NCBI GenBank assembly: GCA_913031205.1
Contig: CAJWEM010000001.1
Span: forward strand, 1-32,722
From: an uncultured Gammaproteobacteria bacterium
GTDB taxonomy: Bacteria; Pseudomonadota; Gammaproteobacteria; Poriferisulfidales; GCA-002705445
Direction: 5' to 3'
Length of the DNA stretch: 32,722 nucleotides
In this document: one piece after another, positions 8,373 to 18,782 of the stretch
Layout of the letters: each line of letters opens with the position of its first letter
How positions within the stretch are numbered: the first letter of the stretch is position 1
Notes under the pieces: model-generated
The model's input: the letters and a program-made list of their open reading frames with translations, nothing else
What the model was told of the DNA's origin: nothing
Databases searched by the model: none
Position numbers and translations under genes: made by a program

Positions 8373-9661
8373 CCTTTTTTAATCCTATCAAAAAGCGATG
8401 TACCTTGATAATTAGCTTTATCACCAAGCTCCTCTTCAATTCTTAAAAGTTGGTTGTATTTTGATACTCTATCAGACCTTGATAGTGAGCCAGTTTTTAT
8501 TTGGCCACATGAATACGCTACGGAGAGATCTGAGATAAATGTATCCTCTGTTTCTCCTGACCTATGAGAAACGACCGAGTTATAGTTATTTTGAGATGCA
8601 AGTTCTATCGTATTTACTGTTTCTGTCAACGTGCCAATTTGATTTAATTTAATTAGTATGGCGTTTGCAATATTTTTATCAATACCCTGTTGAAAGATTT
8701 TTGGATTAGTAACGAACAAGTCATCTCCGACTAACTGTATATCACTTCCAAGTTCTTTTGTTAATTCTTCCCAGCCACTCCAGTCGTTCTCATCTAACCC
8801 GTCTTCAATGGAAACTATGGGATAATCTTTTTTCCATGATTTTAATAATTGAATAAATTCTGAGTTTGTAAACTTCTTATTTTCCGAAGATAACTCGTAA
8901 AACCCTTCATTATAAAATTCACTACTTGCTACATCCAACGCAAGTACAATTTCAGATTCAGGCCTATAACCAGCTTTTTCTATAGCTTGCATAATAATAT
9001 CTAGCGCTTCTTTATTTGATGAAAGATTTGGGGCGTAACCGCCTTCGTCGCCAACAGTTGTAATATAATTCTTACTTTCAAGTATATTTCCAAGTGCATG
9101 AAATATTTCTACGCCATACCTAATTGCTTCTTTAATAGAATCAGCGCCAACTGGCATTATCATAAATTCCTGAATATCAACGCTGTTATTTGCATGTGAG
9201 CCTCCGTTTATTATATTCATCATTGGCACAGGTGTTATAAATTTTTGAGAATTGTTTAAAGATTTAAAAAGCGAAACTTTTTTATTTTCAGCGGATGCTT
9301 TGGCATTTGCTAATGATACAGCTAATAAAGTATTTGCTCCAAGGTTTGATTTATTTTCTGTTTTATCTAGATCAATTAAAGTATTATCAATTTTTTTTTG
9401 ATCATCGGCATCAAGTCCAACTATGGATTCCGATATTTTATTTTCAATATAAAAAATATTATTTAAAACTCCTTTTCCATTATATCTTTTTGGATCTTTA
9501 TCTCTTAGCTCTAAAGCTTCTCTCGAGCCTGTTGATGCTCCAGATGGAACTGCTGCTCTCCCAATAGATCCAGAATTTAAAACAATCTCTGCTTCTAAAG
9601 TTGGATTACCTCTAGAATCAATTATTTCTCGAGCACTAATTTTTTTTATCTTTGATTTCAT
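8369..9661 (-). CDS. eno: Enolase
   Basis: Enolase interconverts 2-phosphoglycerate and phosphoenolpyruvate with magnesium, and in many proteobacteria also joins the RNA degradosome. The 430-residue product has [12 protein letters not shown] at the start, the GGSHANN loop (153-159), E206 in GDEGGYAP, metal ligands D243, E286 and D313, the catalytic lysine K338 in LIKLNQIGT, and SHRSGET at 365-371. All expected active-site residues are present and length equals the family norm. The ATG at 9661 lies 46 bp after kdsA. PEP from enolase is also the substrate of the neighbouring KdsA. Confidence 0.98.
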   Translation of the reverse strand: MKSKIKKISAREIIDSRGNPTLEAEIVLNSGSIGRAAVPSGASTGSREALELRDKDPKRYNGKGVLNNIFYIENKISESIVGLDADDQKKIDNTLIDLDKTENKSNLGANTLLAVSLANAKASAENKKVSLFKSLNNSQKFITPVPMMNIINGGSHANNSVDIQEFMIMPVGADSIKEAIRYGVEIFHALGNILESKNYITTVGDEGGYAPNLSSNKEALDIIMQAIEKAGYRPESEIVLALDVASSEFYNEGFYELSSENKKFTNSEFIQLLKSWKKDYPIVSIEDGLDENDWSGWEELTKELGSDIQLVGDDLFVTNPKIFQQGIDKNIANAILIKLNQIGTLTETVNTIELASQNNYNSVVSHRSGETEDTFISDLSVAYSCGQIKTGSLSRSDRVSKYNQLLRIEEELGDKANYQGTSLFDRIKKG

Positions 9662-9707
9662 ATTTATATTTTACTTTAAAGATGATTTGTAATCGACGAA
9701 AAATTTT

Positions 9708-10520
9708 TTAATCTTCAACTAATTCATCTAGCTTTTTTAAATTTACAAGCAGTTTCTCAATGGTATTCAAAGGAAGGGAGTTCATTCCATCACACAAAGC
9801 TTCTTTCGGATTTGGATGCGTCTCCATAAATATACCTGAAATTCCGACAGAAATTGCTGCTCTAGATAAAGGGGCAATATATTGACTTTGCCCGCTTGAG
9901 CTATCCTTATTTAATCCGGGGAGCTGAGTCGAATGCGTCGCATCAAAAACAACAGGGCAGTCAGTATCTCTCATGATTACCAGCGACCTCATATCAGAAA
10001 TAAGATTATTATACCCAAAACTAAAACCTCTCTCACAGACAAGAATATTTTCGTTACCTGTTGATTTTGCTTTTTCAACAACACTTTGCATTTCCCAAGG
10101 AGACAAAAACTGTCCTTTTTTAATATTTACAGGGATATTGAATGAAACAACCTTGTGAATAAAATTTGTTTGCCTGCAAAGAAAAGCTGGAGTTTGAAAG
10201 ACATCAACAATATCAGCTATTTCATCAAGTGGAGAATCCTCATGTACATCTGTAAGAATCATTAGTTCTAAATCATTCTTTATTTTATTTAAAATTTCTA
10301 ACCCTTTAGAATATCCAACTCCACTAAAAGAATCTTGTGAGGTTCTATTTGCTTTGTATAGGGAAGATTTAAAAATAAAAGGTATTGAATGTTTTGAAGT
10401 TATTTCTTTTAGTTTTTCAGCCGTTTCGAAATTTAGTTTTTCACTTTCAATTACGCATGGTCCAGCTATCAAAAAAAAACAATTTTTCCTATCTTTATTA
10501 AAATTAAAATTACTTTTCAT
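9708..10520 (-). CDS. kdsA: Kdo-8-phosphate synthase KdsA, metal-dependent type
   Basis: KdsA condenses PEP with arabinose 5-phosphate to give Kdo-8-phosphate, precursor of the Kdo that caps lipid A. I choose the ATG at 10520 (AAGGA six bases upstream, family-like N-terminus); the frame extends to 10538, deeper into pyrG. The product is 270 residues. Motifs include IAGPCVIES (C22), [45 protein letters not shown] and [14 protein letters not shown]. The cysteine in AGPC, where the E. coli enzyme has asparagine (GGMN), marks the class II metal-dependent form. The start overlaps the pyrG 3' end by 11 nt, the conserved pyrG-kdsA-eno order. Confidence 0.96.
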   Translation of the reverse strand: MKSNFNFNKDRKNCFFLIAGPCVIESEKLNFETAEKLKEITSKHSIPFIFKSSLYKANRTSQDSFSGVGYSKGLEILNKIKNDLELMILTDVHEDSPLDEIADIVDVFQTPAFLCRQTNFIHKVVSFNIPVNIKKGQFLSPWEMQSVVEKAKSTGNENILVCERGFSFGYNNLISDMRSLVIMRDTDCPVVFDATHSTQLPGLNKDSSSGQSQYIAPLSRAAISVGISGIFMETHPNPKEALCDGMNSLPLNTIEKLLVNLKKLDELVED

Positions 10521-12138
10521 TTTTTTCCTTACTAGCATTTATAAACGATATAAATAATGGATGTCCTTTTGTAGGTTTGGATGTAAATTCAGGATGAAAT
10601 TGACAACCTAAAAACCACGAATGATTTTTTAATTCAACCACTTCAACGAGAGTGCCATCTGCTGAAGTTCCTGATATTAGTAATCCATTATCTTCTAGGA
10701 GATTTTTGAATTCATTATTAAACTCATAACGATGTCGATGTCTTTCGAATACAGAATTCATTTTATTATAAGCATCATAAATGTTTGAATTTTCTTTAAC
10801 AATGCACTCTTGTTCTCCTAATCTCATTGTACCACCAATATCTGAATTAGCATCCCGATATTCAACAGAACCCTTTTCATCAAGCCATTCCTCAATTAAA
10901 CCTATAACAGGAAATTTTGTATTTTTATCAAATTCTGTACTATTAGCGCGATCAAGATTACATACATTTCTAGAGAATTCTATTACAGCAGCTTGCATAC
11001 CAAGACAAATGCCTAGGAAGGGAACGTCATTTTCTCTACAGAACTTTACTGCACTAATTTTTCCTTCAATTCCTCTGCTGCCAAAACCACCTGGGACAAT
11101 CACACCGTCAGCTTTATTTAAATCTAATAGATTTTTGTCATTTAGTTCTTCAGCATCAATATAATCAATTTCAATATTTACTCCGCAATGAACACCCGCA
11201 TGCTTAACTGCTTCATGCAAGGATTTATATGACTCAGTATAGTTTCCATATTTTGCTATGATTTTAATATGGATATTTTTGTTTATTTTTTCTCTTTTAC
11301 TTTTATAATTTTGCCAAGAATTTAAAGATGTAGGATCGCATTTCAAGTCTAATTTTTCGACAATGATATCATCTAAACCTTGCTCATGAAGAATTAAAGG
11401 AATTTCATAGATGTCTTGAACATCAACCGAGTTTATTACGGCCTTCGCTTCAACGTTTGTAAACAAGGCAATTTTTTCTTTATCACTATCATCAATACTT
11501 TTTTCAGATCTGCATACAAGAATATCAGGTTGAATACCAATTGATCTTAATTCTTTTACAGAATGTTGAGTCGGTTTCGTTTTAATTTCATTAGCAGCCT
11601 GAATATATGGAACTAAAGTCAAATGTATATAGCTCACAATATCTCTTCCAAGCTCAACACCCATTTGTCTAATTGCCTCAATAAATGGAAGTGATTCTAT
11701 GTCTCCGACTGTTCCACCAATTTCAACAATACAAATATCTTTATCGAATGAACCCTCTTTTATACTCTCTTTAATTTCATCAGTAATATGGGGAATTACT
11801 TGGACAGTGCTGCCTAAATATTCTCCCTTTCTTTCTCTTTTTAAAACACAATCATAAATTTGGCCAGTTGTATAATTACTCGATTTATTTGTTTTGTAAT
11901 TTACAAATCTCTCGTAATGACCTAAATCGAGATCTGTTTCTGCGCCATCATAAGTAACAAATACTTCTCCATGTTGAGATGGACTCATAGTTCCTGGATC
12001 GACATTAATATATGGGTCTAATTTAATTACAGAAACACTAAGGTTTCTTGACTCGAGTATTGAGCCAAGGGATGCTGCCACTATGCCTTTACCAAGAGAT
12101 GAAACAACGCCGCCAGTAATAAATATGAATTTTGTCAA
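10510..12138 (-). CDS. pyrG: CTP synthase
   Basis: PyrG aminates UTP to CTP using glutamine. The synthase domain begins with [14 protein letters not shown] (P-loop within 9-18) and includes [12 protein letters not shown] and [11 protein letters not shown]. The class I glutamine amidotransferase domain carries C378 in GICLGMQ and the H515/E517 pair in QFHPEF. Length 542 matches the family (E. coli 545). The start is TTG at 12138, fixed by alignment of the N-terminus; no convincing Shine-Dalgarno sequence precedes it. It heads the pyrG-kdsA-eno-ftsB-ispD run and is preceded by the longest non-coding gap in the window, so a promoter there is expected. CTP feeds IspD, CdsA and Kdo activation. Confidence 0.98.
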   Translation of the reverse strand: MTKFIFITGGVVSSLGKGIVAASLGSILESRNLSVSVIKLDPYINVDPGTMSPSQHGEVFVTYDGAETDLDLGHYERFVNYKTNKSSNYTTGQIYDCVLKRERKGEYLGSTVQVIPHITDEIKESIKEGSFDKDICIVEIGGTVGDIESLPFIEAIRQMGVELGRDIVSYIHLTLVPYIQAANEIKTKPTQHSVKELRSIGIQPDILVCRSEKSIDDSDKEKIALFTNVEAKAVINSVDVQDIYEIPLILHEQGLDDIIVEKLDLKCDPTSLNSWQNYKSKREKINKNIHIKIIAKYGNYTESYKSLHEAVKHAGVHCGVNIEIDYIDAEELNDKNLLDLNKADGVIVPGGFGSRGIEGKISAVKFCRENDVPFLGICLGMQAAVIEFSRNVCNLDRANSTEFDKNTKFPVIGLIEEWLDEKGSVEYRDANSDIGGTMRLGEQECIVKENSNIYDAYNKMNSVFERHRHRYEFNNEFKNLLEDNGLLISGTSADGTLVEVVELKNHSWFLGCQFHPEFTSKPTKGHPLFISFINASKEKNEK

Positions 12139-12278
12139 ATTGTGTTAATTGTTATTCAAGACGGGAATACATCTTATCAAATATAATCAAAATCTACAAT
12201 TTTATAAAAAAATTAACAATTCCAAAATTTTAATATTCATGTAATATAAATAGTGTCTTAACTGTATGGAAATATTTA
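12139..12278. promoter_or_regulatory. Divergent intergenic region between pyrG and DUF2892 gene
   Basis: This 140-bp AT-rich gap separates two divergent genes and is the longest non-coding stretch here, so it should hold both promoters. For pyrG (minus strand) the best sigma-70-like match is TTGTAG (12199-12194), a 17-bp spacer, then TAAGAT (12176-12171), leaving a leader of roughly 25-30 nt. For the plus-strand gene, TTCCAA (12220-12225), a 16-bp spacer and TAATAT (12242-12247) are possible. All matches are partial in a region this AT-rich, so the exact boxes are uncertain. I saw no riboswitch-like or strong hairpin structure. Confidence 0.35.
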
Positions 12279-12470
12279 ATGTTCTGCATAAATGTAGGTA
12301 AAGTTGAGAGGCTTATTAGAGTATTATTCGGCATCGCTATATTTTACTTAGGTGTCCTTCATCCTAATGAGCCAAGATTATGGGGTTTTATAGGATTAAT
12401 CCCAGTAATCACGGGTATACTTGGATGGTGCCCTGTCTATTTACCTTTTAAAATCAATACGAATAAATAA
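12279..12470 (+). CDS. Small DUF2892-family inner-membrane protein
   Basis: This 63-residue protein matches the DUF2892 (YgaP-like membrane domain) pattern: an N-terminal INVGKVERLIRVLFGIAIF, a first membrane helix at about 13-26, a second at about 34-47 (WGFIGLIPVITGILG), then WCPVYLPF near the C-terminus. In other proteins this small two-helix domain occurs alone or fused to rhodanese domains; its biochemical role alone is not established. The ATG at 12279 has a weak GGAA upstream. It is one of four plus-strand genes in the window and stands alone between divergent pyrG and convergent tilS, so it must be transcribed from its own promoter. Family identity is fairly secure; function is unknown. 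Confidence 0.8.
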   Translation: MFCINVGKVERLIRVLFGIAIFYLGVLHPNEPRLWGFIGLIPVITGILGWCPVYLPFKINTNK

Positions 12471-12481
12471 ATTTTATTTAT
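12463..12481. terminator. AT-only inverted repeat at convergent stop codons
   Basis: A perfect 8-bp inverted repeat (ATAAATAA, 3-nt loop, TTATTTAT) spans the junction of the DUF2892 gene and tilS, which converge with only 3 nt between their stop codons. Both TAA stops lie inside the stem. It could act as a weak bidirectional terminator, but an all-A/T stem is unstable and such repeats arise easily by chance at this base composition. Confidence 0.2.
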
Positions 12482-13748
12482 CCCAAACGATTTTCAATTC
12501 ATTATTAATATAGATTAATATTGTCCTATCTCTTTGCCAAGGTGGAATATTTCTCTCTCTCATATAGTCTTTCAAACTTTTTGTGTTGTTAATTTTTATA
12601 TTTTGACCCTTTTGTCTAAATCTAACCTCGACATTATCCTGTATTTGTTGTCCAAGCCTTTGCTCAAGATTTTCCCAGCTTAATTCAACAGATAGGTTGG
12701 GAATTACAAGATTTTCGTCTCTCTTCCATTTGTAGATTTTAGTTGGATCATGTTTCTTTAGAGGTAACATAATTTCAATTAAATCTTTAAATCTATGAAT
12801 CTCGTATGAATTGCAAGAAAAATATGGTCTTTTGTCATCCCCAGCATAAAAAACATCTTTTTTAATTGAATTAATTTGCTCAAGAGTTGGCATCTTAAAA
12901 TTATTTTCCCCAATCCAAAATCTTATTACATTATTAAAGCGGTTTTCCTCTAAGTTTCTTACATTAATATTTATCGCATTCTTCTTTCCATTAATTTTAA
13001 ATTTTTCAAAATCTATAGAAGCTAATTCTAAGTTAAGTTTTTGAGCAATAGAAATATTCTTAATTGCTCTTTGAATTGTTTTAGAATGATTTGGCCATTT
13101 TTTTTTAATTATAGGTAAAATTTCCGATCGAATGTAATTACGAGAAAAACTTATGTTTTCATTTGATGTGTCATTGATAAAATCCAAATTAAATTGAGTT
13201 ACAAAATCTATTAGAGTATTTTTGTTGAATCCTAAAAGGGGTCTTAAGTGTAGGCCTTTTGGTGCATAACGAATCATGGGCATTGAAGATAAGCCTTTTA
13301 CGCCAGATCCTCTCAAAAGATTATAAAAAAAAGTTTCTACTTGATCATCTGCATGATGGCCAGTCATCAGTATAGTATTTTGTTCCATAATAGAATGAAT
13401 TGCCTCATATCTTTTATCCCTTGCGGACTCTTCTATACTCTCTTTAGAACTTAAATCAACATTTATACTCTTTGTAGTTAATGGTATGTCAATATTTTTG
13501 CAAAAAGTTTTACAATGATTTTCCCATTTTTTTGAATCGATATTAATATTATGATTTACGTGAATTGCACTTATATTAATTTTTTCTTGCTTGGCAAATT
13601 TATCAGCTAGATATAATAATGCTGTTGAATCAATTCCTCCGCTATAGGCTACTAAGATTTCGTAATTTTCTTCTTTATTTATATTTTTTAAAAAAGAATC
13701 TTGAAAAATTGAAAAAATGTTTTCAAAGTCAAAATCTGATGTTTCCAT
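12474..13748 (-). CDS. tilS: tRNA(Ile)-lysidine synthetase TilS
   Basis: TilS converts C34 of the AUA-reading tRNA-Ile to lysidine using ATP and lysine, changing both codon and amino-acid identity. The N-type ATP pyrophosphatase motif SGGIDS is at 36-41, followed by ISAIHVNHNI and LMTGHHADDQVETFFYNLLR, and then SRNYIRSEILP. The C-terminal substrate-binding domain has VEVRFRQKGQNIKI, SLKDYMRERNIPPWQRDR and IVWDK. Length 424 is close to E. coli (432). The ATG at 13748 starts 2 nt after the accA stop, the conserved accA-tilS order. Confidence 0.95.
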   Translation of the reverse strand: METSDFDFENIFSIFQDSFLKNINKEENYEILVAYSGGIDSTALLYLADKFAKQEKINISAIHVNHNINIDSKKWENHCKTFCKNIDIPLTTKSINVDLSSKESIEESARDKRYEAIHSIMEQNTILMTGHHADDQVETFFYNLLRGSGVKGLSSMPMIRYAPKGLHLRPLLGFNKNTLIDFVTQFNLDFINDTSNENISFSRNYIRSEILPIIKKKWPNHSKTIQRAIKNISIAQKLNLELASIDFEKFKINGKKNAININVRNLEENRFNNVIRFWIGENNFKMPTLEQINSIKKDVFYAGDDKRPYFSCNSYEIHRFKDLIEIMLPLKKHDPTKIYKWKRDENLVIPNLSVELSWENLEQRLGQQIQDNVEVRFRQKGQNIKINNTKSLKDYMRERNIPPWQRDRTILIYINNELKIVWDK

Positions 13749-13750
13749 TT

Positions 13751-14695
13751 CTAATCTTGAAAAAAACCAATGGAAGAAAGTTTATCTTTTCTATTTCTGA
13801 TCAAAACATCCTTATCGATACTATGATAAATATCAAGATTTTTAGAAATTGATGAAGATATTGCTTTGCTAATTTGAGAAATATTTCTGTGCGCGCCACC
13901 GAGTGGTTCTGGTATCAATTCGTCAATCAGTTTAAGTTTTTGTAAATTTTCGGCTGTAATACACATAGCTTCTGCAGCGAGGTGTGCATTTTCAGGAGAT
14001 TTCCAAAGGATCGAGGCGCAACCCTCTGGAGAAATCACAGAGTACACACTATATTCTAGCATTGATAAATGATCGCAAACACCGATAGCCAATGCTCCGC
14101 CAGAACCTCCTTCACCAATCACATAAGATAAAATTGGCACGGATAAGTCTGACATCTCCAATAAGTTATTTGCAATAGCCTCACTTTGCCCTCTTTCTTC
14201 TGCATCGATTCCCGGGTACGCTCCTGGAGTATCTATAAAAGTAATAATCGGCATATTAAATCGTTCTGCTAACCTCATAATTCTTAATGCTTTTCTAAAA
14301 CCCTCGGGTCTTGCCATACCGAAATTCCTTTTTATCTTTTCATTAGTTCCTCTTCCTTTTTCGTGCCCTATGACTGCAACCGAAAAATCATTAAACTGTG
14401 CTATACCTGAAACTATTGCGCTATCGTCAGAATACGTTCTATCCCCATGAAGCTCGTGAAAATTTTTAAAAATATTATTTATATAATCGAGTGTATAAGG
14501 TCTATCAGGATGTCTTGCAATTTGAGTAATTTGCCAAGGAGTTAAATTACTATAAATATCTTCAATTAATTTATTACATTTCTTTTGTAAAACATTTATT
14601 TCTTCTACAATATTAACTTGACTATCTGAGCCAATGTTTCTTAGTTCTTCAATCTTATTTTCTAAATTTTTTATAGGTTCTTCAAATTCAAGCAT
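13751..14695 (-). CDS. accA: Acetyl-CoA carboxylase carboxyltransferase subunit alpha
   Basis: AccA forms with AccD the heterotetramer that carboxylates acetyl-CoA to malonyl-CoA, the committed step of fatty-acid synthesis. Motifs include [28 protein letters not shown], the glycine-rich [46 protein letters not shown] and [14 protein letters not shown]. The 314 residues match the family (E. coli 319). The ATG at 14695 lies 17 bp after dnaE. Placement between dnaE and tilS is conserved in gammaproteobacteria. Malonyl-CoA feeds the acyl-ACP pool used by FabZ, LpxA and LpxD encoded nearby. Confidence 0.98.
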   Translation of the reverse strand: MLEFEEPIKNLENKIEELRNIGSDSQVNIVEEINVLQKKCNKLIEDIYSNLTPWQITQIARHPDRPYTLDYINNIFKNFHELHGDRTYSDDSAIVSGIAQFNDFSVAVIGHEKGRGTNEKIKRNFGMARPEGFRKALRIMRLAERFNMPIITFIDTPGAYPGIDAEERGQSEAIANNLLEMSDLSVPILSYVIGEGGSGGALAIGVCDHLSMLEYSVYSVISPEGCASILWKSPENAHLAAEAMCITAENLQKLKLIDELIPEPLGGAHRNISQISKAISSSISKNLDIYHSIDKDVLIRNRKDKLSSIGFFQD

Positions 14696-14712
14696 GATGC
14701 ACCATTTTATTT

Positions 14713-17700
14713 TTAACTTGTATATAATAACTCTAAACTGTCAACGCAATCCAAGCCCTTCAACTGAGAAATTATATCATTAGTTGGGACAATTTTGTAA
14801 TTTTCTCCGAGGACCAAGGATTGAGTAACGCCAGATCTCATATAGTCTATACGTATTAGGCAATTTCCATTGATATCTCTATTCGAGAACAAATTATCAA
14901 AAGTCTTTATAAGATTCGGTAAGTCACTCTCATTGATAACACTAATCTTAATTCCAGTTGCGAATAGTTTTCTTGCATTTTCTATGGTATTGATCGATTT
15001 TGCTCTAAAACTAATTCTGTTTGTATATTCATCAAGTTTTAAATAACCTTCAAGAACAATAATTTCATCACGATTTTCTATGTTCTCAACAAGGCTATTA
15101 CTTGCAATAACATCTATGTTATCTTTGTCATCGCTCAAATTAATTTGTGCAATCCTGTCTTTTGAGCTTGTTGTTCGAACTCTAATATTATTAATCACGC
15201 CAGAAATTCTGTAGGATGTTTTATCTCTAGAGTTTGACTTAAAATTTCTTTTTATAGAACTAATATCATTGCTTATTAAATTTTTCAGCTCATCTTTAAA
15301 TTCTTGAATAGGATGCCCTGATAAATAGAACCCCAAAACATCTCTTTCAAAAGATAATTTCGTACTCGAAGGCCATTCATCAGCTTGGCTTTCTTCTTTC
15401 TTTTCGATTACCTCATCAGAGAATCCGAATATATCTATTTGACCTTGTTGCAAATTTTTAGAATTTTGATCTGCCATTTTTAATGAATCAGGATAGCAAG
15501 CCATTAAAGATTTTCTTGTATCTCCAAAAATATCAAATGCTCCAGATTTGACTAAAGCCTCTATAAGCCTTTTATTAATTTTTGATGTTCCACATCTTCT
15601 TAAAAAATCATCGAGATTTTTAAAAATTCCATTTTCTTTTCTTTCGGAAATAATATTTTCTATAATCGAACTGCCTACTCCTTTGATTGCTCCAAGACCA
15701 TAAGTAATTTTATTATCATCGGTGACATTAAAAGAATAATTTGAAACGTTTATATTTGGTGGCTCGAGAGAAATTCCCATTTTTTCACATTCTTTTACAA
15801 ATCTTACAACCTTGTCTGTATTATCCATGTCACTTGAAAGAACAGCTGCTATAAACGGCTCTTTGTAATGAGTTTTCAAGTATGCAGTATGATAAGAGAT
15901 CATTGCATATGCAACGGAGTGTGATTTATTAAATCCATAACCAGCAAATTTCTCCATTAAATCAAAAATATATTCTGATCTTTTTCTATCTATATTATTT
16001 TTCGTACATCCATTAACAAAAATTTCTCTTTGTTGTTGCATTTCATCATGCTTTTTCTTACCCATAGCTCTCCTTAAGATATCTGCAGACCCAAGGCTGT
16101 AGCCTGCAAGTACTTGTGCTATTTTCATTACTTGTTCTTGGTAAATTATTACCCCGTAGGTTGGACGTAAAACATCTTCGATCAAGGGATGAAGATATTC
16201 AACATTTGCTCCATTTTTTCTATCAATAAAGTCATCTACCATTCCTGACTGCAAAGGTCCTGGTCTATATAAGGCAACAAGAGCGACAAGGTCATCAAAC
16301 TTATCTGGTTTTAGCCTTTTAATAATATCCTTCAATCCTCTAGATTCTAGTTGAAACACTCCATTAGTCTTTTGATTTCTTAGTAGCTCAAAAGTTTTAT
16401 GGTCATTTAAAGGAATATTGTCGAGAATTACTTGCTCCTTTTCTTTTTTATTTTTATTTATTATTTTTAATGTATTTTCAATAACTGTGAGAGTTCTTAA
16501 TCCTAAAAAATCAAATTTAATTAAACCAATTTCCTCTACGTCATCTTTATCTAGTTGAGTCAGTAAAGTGCTGCTCGAGGTATCTCTATATAGCGGTGTG
16601 TAATTAATTAATTTTTTAGGTGAAATTACTACACCTCCAGCATGTGTTCCAGCATTTCTTGGTAGACCCTCCAAAACCATAGCCATATCTATAATTTCTT
16701 TTACATCGTCATCACTATCATATAATTTCTTAAGCTCTTTATCCTCAAGCGCTTTTGAAAGTGTAATACCAATTTCAAAAGGTATTAGTTTTGCGATTTG
16801 GTCTACGAAACCATATGGATATTGTAAAACTCTACCAACATCTCGCACTACGGCTTTCGCAGCCATTGTTCCATATGTAATTATTTGACTAACCTTATCT
16901 TGTCCATATTTTCTTGAAACATAGTCTATTACCTTATCTCTTTTATCCATGCAAAAATCAATATCGAAGTCTGGTAATGAAACTCTCTCTTGGTTAAGAA
17001 ATCTCTCAAAAAGAAGATCGTACTTAATTGGATCAATATTTGTAATATTTAAAACATACGCTACAAGAGAGCCTGCGCCAGAACCTCTGCCAGGGCCAAC
17101 AGGTATAGAATTATTTTTAGCCCAAATAACAAAGTCGGAAACAATTAAAAAATATCCTGAATATCCCATTTTTATAATCACATCAAGTTCAATTTTAATT
17201 CTATTTTTGTAGGGCTCTATATTTTGTATATTTTGGTCACGGATTTTTTTTTCAAGCTTTTGCATAACTAACGATGAAAAGTACTCGTTTTCATTTACAT
17301 TATTTTCAAGAGGGAAAATCGGCATGTTAATTTCACCAAGAGGTAATTGAATATTACACCTCTTTGCAATTTCGTAAGAATTTTGAATTGCAGATGGTAA
17401 ATCTGAGAAAAGTTCCTCCATTTGTGAGCTTGATTTAAGAAATTGACTTTTGTTGTAGATTGATTTTCTCTGTTCATCATTTAAATAACTGCCGTTATTA
17501 ATACAAACTCGAACTTCATGAGCTTGAAAATCATTTTCATCTAAAAATCTAACATCGTTAGAAGCGACTAATGGTAGATTATATTTTTCTGATAATTCAA
17601 TTGCATGGCTTAGATACTCTTCTTCAAAATCACGTCCGGTTCTTGTTATTTCTATATAAAAACTATTTGGAAAATTTTTCTTCCAATAATTCAAACACTT

Positions 17701-18153
17701 TTCTATTAAACTATCGCTCTCCAATTTTAATGCTTTTGCTATGTCACCATTTATCCCGCCTGATAAAGCTATAAGCCCTCTTGATTTTTTTGCTAAGCTA
17801 TCTCTTGAAATTACGAATTTGCGATCTTCTTTAAGATTCACGTATGAATCTGTTATCAAACTACTTAAATTGTTAAATCCTGTGATATTTTTGCAAAGTA
17901 AAATAACTTTTGAAAAATTATTTTCATCGTCAAAATCCTCGATATCGACCTCTATTCCAATAATTGGCTTTATGCCTTTTTTTATTGCTGTCTTATAAAA
18001 TTTAATTAAAGAAAAAATATTATTCGAGTCTGTAATTGCTATAGCAGGATATTTATTTTCAGATGCCTGATCAATTAAATCCTCTATTCTAATTAAACTA
18101 TCAGAAATAGAATACTCACTATGTAAATGAAGATGTATAAAATTACTATTCAT
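14713..18153 (-). CDS. dnaE: DNA polymerase III subunit alpha
   Basis: This is the replicative polymerase subunit, 1146 residues (E. coli 1160). An N-terminal PHP domain starts [15 protein letters not shown]; it has the HxH of motif I, which E. coli lacks, but the later PHP metal ligands are replaced (ITDSNN, NDVRFLD), so nuclease activity is unlikely. The palm carries the catalytic aspartates in PDFDIDF (about 394-398) and in [17 protein letters not shown] (about 545). Thumb and fingers follow with [23 protein letters not shown] and [17 protein letters not shown] at about 903 fits the internal clamp-binding motif, and an OB-fold and tail close the protein. Its start overlaps rnhB by 4 nt, the standard rnhB-dnaE-accA order. 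Confidence 0.98.
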   Translation of the reverse strand: MNSNFIHLHLHSEYSISDSLIRIEDLIDQASENKYPAIAITDSNNIFSLIKFYKTAIKKGIKPIIGIEVDIEDFDDENNFSKVILLCKNITGFNNLSSLITDSYVNLKEDRKFVISRDSLAKKSRGLIALSGGINGDIAKALKLESDSLIEKCLNYWKKNFPNSFYIEITRTGRDFEEEYLSHAIELSEKYNLPLVASNDVRFLDENDFQAHEVRVCINNGSYLNDEQRKSIYNKSQFLKSSSQMEELFSDLPSAIQNSYEIAKRCNIQLPLGEINMPIFPLENNVNENEYFSSLVMQKLEKKIRDQNIQNIEPYKNRIKIELDVIIKMGYSGYFLIVSDFVIWAKNNSIPVGPGRGSGAGSLVAYVLNITNIDPIKYDLLFERFLNQERVSLPDFDIDFCMDKRDKVIDYVSRKYGQDKVSQIITYGTMAAKAVVRDVGRVLQYPYGFVDQIAKLIPFEIGITLSKALEDKELKKLYDSDDDVKEIIDMAMVLEGLPRNAGTHAGGVVISPKKLINYTPLYRDTSSSTLLTQLDKDDVEEIGLIKFDFLGLRTLTVIENTLKIINKNKKEKEQVILDNIPLNDHKTFELLRNQKTNGVFQLESRGLKDIIKRLKPDKFDDLVALVALYRPGPLQSGMVDDFIDRKNGANVEYLHPLIEDVLRPTYGVIIYQEQVMKIAQVLAGYSLGSADILRRAMGKKKHDEMQQQREIFVNGCTKNNIDRKRSEYIFDLMEKFAGYGFNKSHSVAYAMISYHTAYLKTHYKEPFIAAVLSSDMDNTDKVVRFVKECEKMGISLEPPNINVSNYSFNVTDDNKITYGLGAIKGVGSSIIENIISERKENGIFKNLDDFLRRCGTSKINKRLIEALVKSGAFDIFGDTRKSLMACYPDSLKMADQNSKNLQQGQIDIFGFSDEVIEKKEESQADEWPSSTKLSFERDVLGFYLSGHPIQEFKDELKNLISNDISSIKRNFKSNSRDKTSYRISGVINNIRVRTTSSKDRIAQINLSDDKDNIDVIASNSLVENIENRDEIIVLEGYLKLDEYTNRISFRAKSINTIENARKLFATGIKISVINESDLPNLIKTFDNLFSNRDINGNCLIRIDYMRSGVTQSLVLGENYKIVPTNDIISQLKGLDCVDSLELLYTS

Positions 18154-18716
18154 AAGTTTGTTATTGGTTTAAAGGTTTTTCTATGATACTTACAAGTGCC
18201 ATATTTTTTTATTATTTCTATATGTTGCTTAGTTGGGTATCCTTTATGTTTTTTAAAATTATAAATAGGGAACTCTTTATCTATTTCATACATAATTTTA
18301 TCTCTAGTAACTTTTGCGATTATTGAGGCCGCGCTTATTGCAGGAACAAAGCTATCCCCATGTTTAATTGCATAAGCATTTTCAATCAGGTCCGGTTTAT
18401 GAATGCCGTCTATATATACCATACAATTATTACATTTAATCTTATCATAAGAATTTTGCATAGCCTTTAATGTTGCATTGTGAATATTAATTTTATCAAT
18501 TTCATCTGGATTTACTATGCCAATGCCTATCTGCGCAGCATCTCTCAAAAGAATTTCATATAGAAGATTTCTTTTCTTTTCATTAATTTTCTTTGAGTCA
18601 TCAACTTCTTGTGATAGAAATTTCTCCTCAATGATTATTGCGGCTGCAACTACTGGTCCAGCTAATGGGCCTCTGCCAGCTTCATCTATGCCTACAATTG
18701 TATATTTTTTTGTCAT
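18150..18716 (-). CDS. rnhB: Ribonuclease HII
   Basis: RnhB cleaves the RNA strand of RNA/DNA hybrids, including single ribonucleotides in DNA. The 188-residue product has the active-site set D11 and E12 (GIDEAGRGPLAGPVVAAA), D103 (YIDGIHKP) and D121 (HGDSFVPAISAASIIAKVTRD), in the same spacing as the E. coli enzyme. The C-terminal FKKHKGYPTKQH is also conserved. The ATG at 18716 begins the minus-strand run rnhB-dnaE-accA-tilS, with a 4-nt overlap into dnaE. It normally follows lpxB; here the neighbouring lpxB cassette points the other way, so rnhB has acquired a divergent promoter region. Confidence 0.96.
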   Translation of the reverse strand: MTKKYTIVGIDEAGRGPLAGPVVAAAIIIEEKFLSQEVDDSKKINEKKRNLLYEILLRDAAQIGIGIVNPDEIDKINIHNATLKAMQNSYDKIKCNNCMVYIDGIHKPDLIENAYAIKHGDSFVPAISAASIIAKVTRDKIMYEIDKEFPIYNFKKHKGYPTKQHIEIIKKYGTCKYHRKTFKPITNL

Positions 18717-18782
18717 AAACTAGCTTATAATTATTATATATAATCATACATTAGTAACCTTTATTGAAAAATATATTTTAAT
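18717..18782. promoter_or_regulatory. Divergent promoter region, rnhB / gnnA-gnnB-lpxB
   Basis: The 66-bp gap between divergent rnhB and the sugar-nucleotide/lpxB operon must contain start signals for both. On the minus strand, TTTTCA (18770-18765), a 16-bp spacer and TATGAT (18748-18743) make a reasonable sigma-70-like promoter for rnhB-dnaE. On the plus strand a perfect -10 hexamer TATAAT lies at 18739-18744 with no good -35 at the usual distance. No clear Shine-Dalgarno precedes the oxidoreductase ATG at 18783. The AT bias makes chance matches common. Confidence 0.35.

Noticed and set aside
9295..9567. 90-codon plus-strand frame inside eno
   Set aside because: Reverse shadow of enolase, leucine/tyrosine-rich and without any domain.
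12147..12221. 8-bp inverted repeat AATTGTTA / TAACAATT about 60 bp apart upstream of pyrG
   Set aside because: Does not extend, is all but one base A/T in each arm, and such pairs are expected by chance in sequence this AT-rich.
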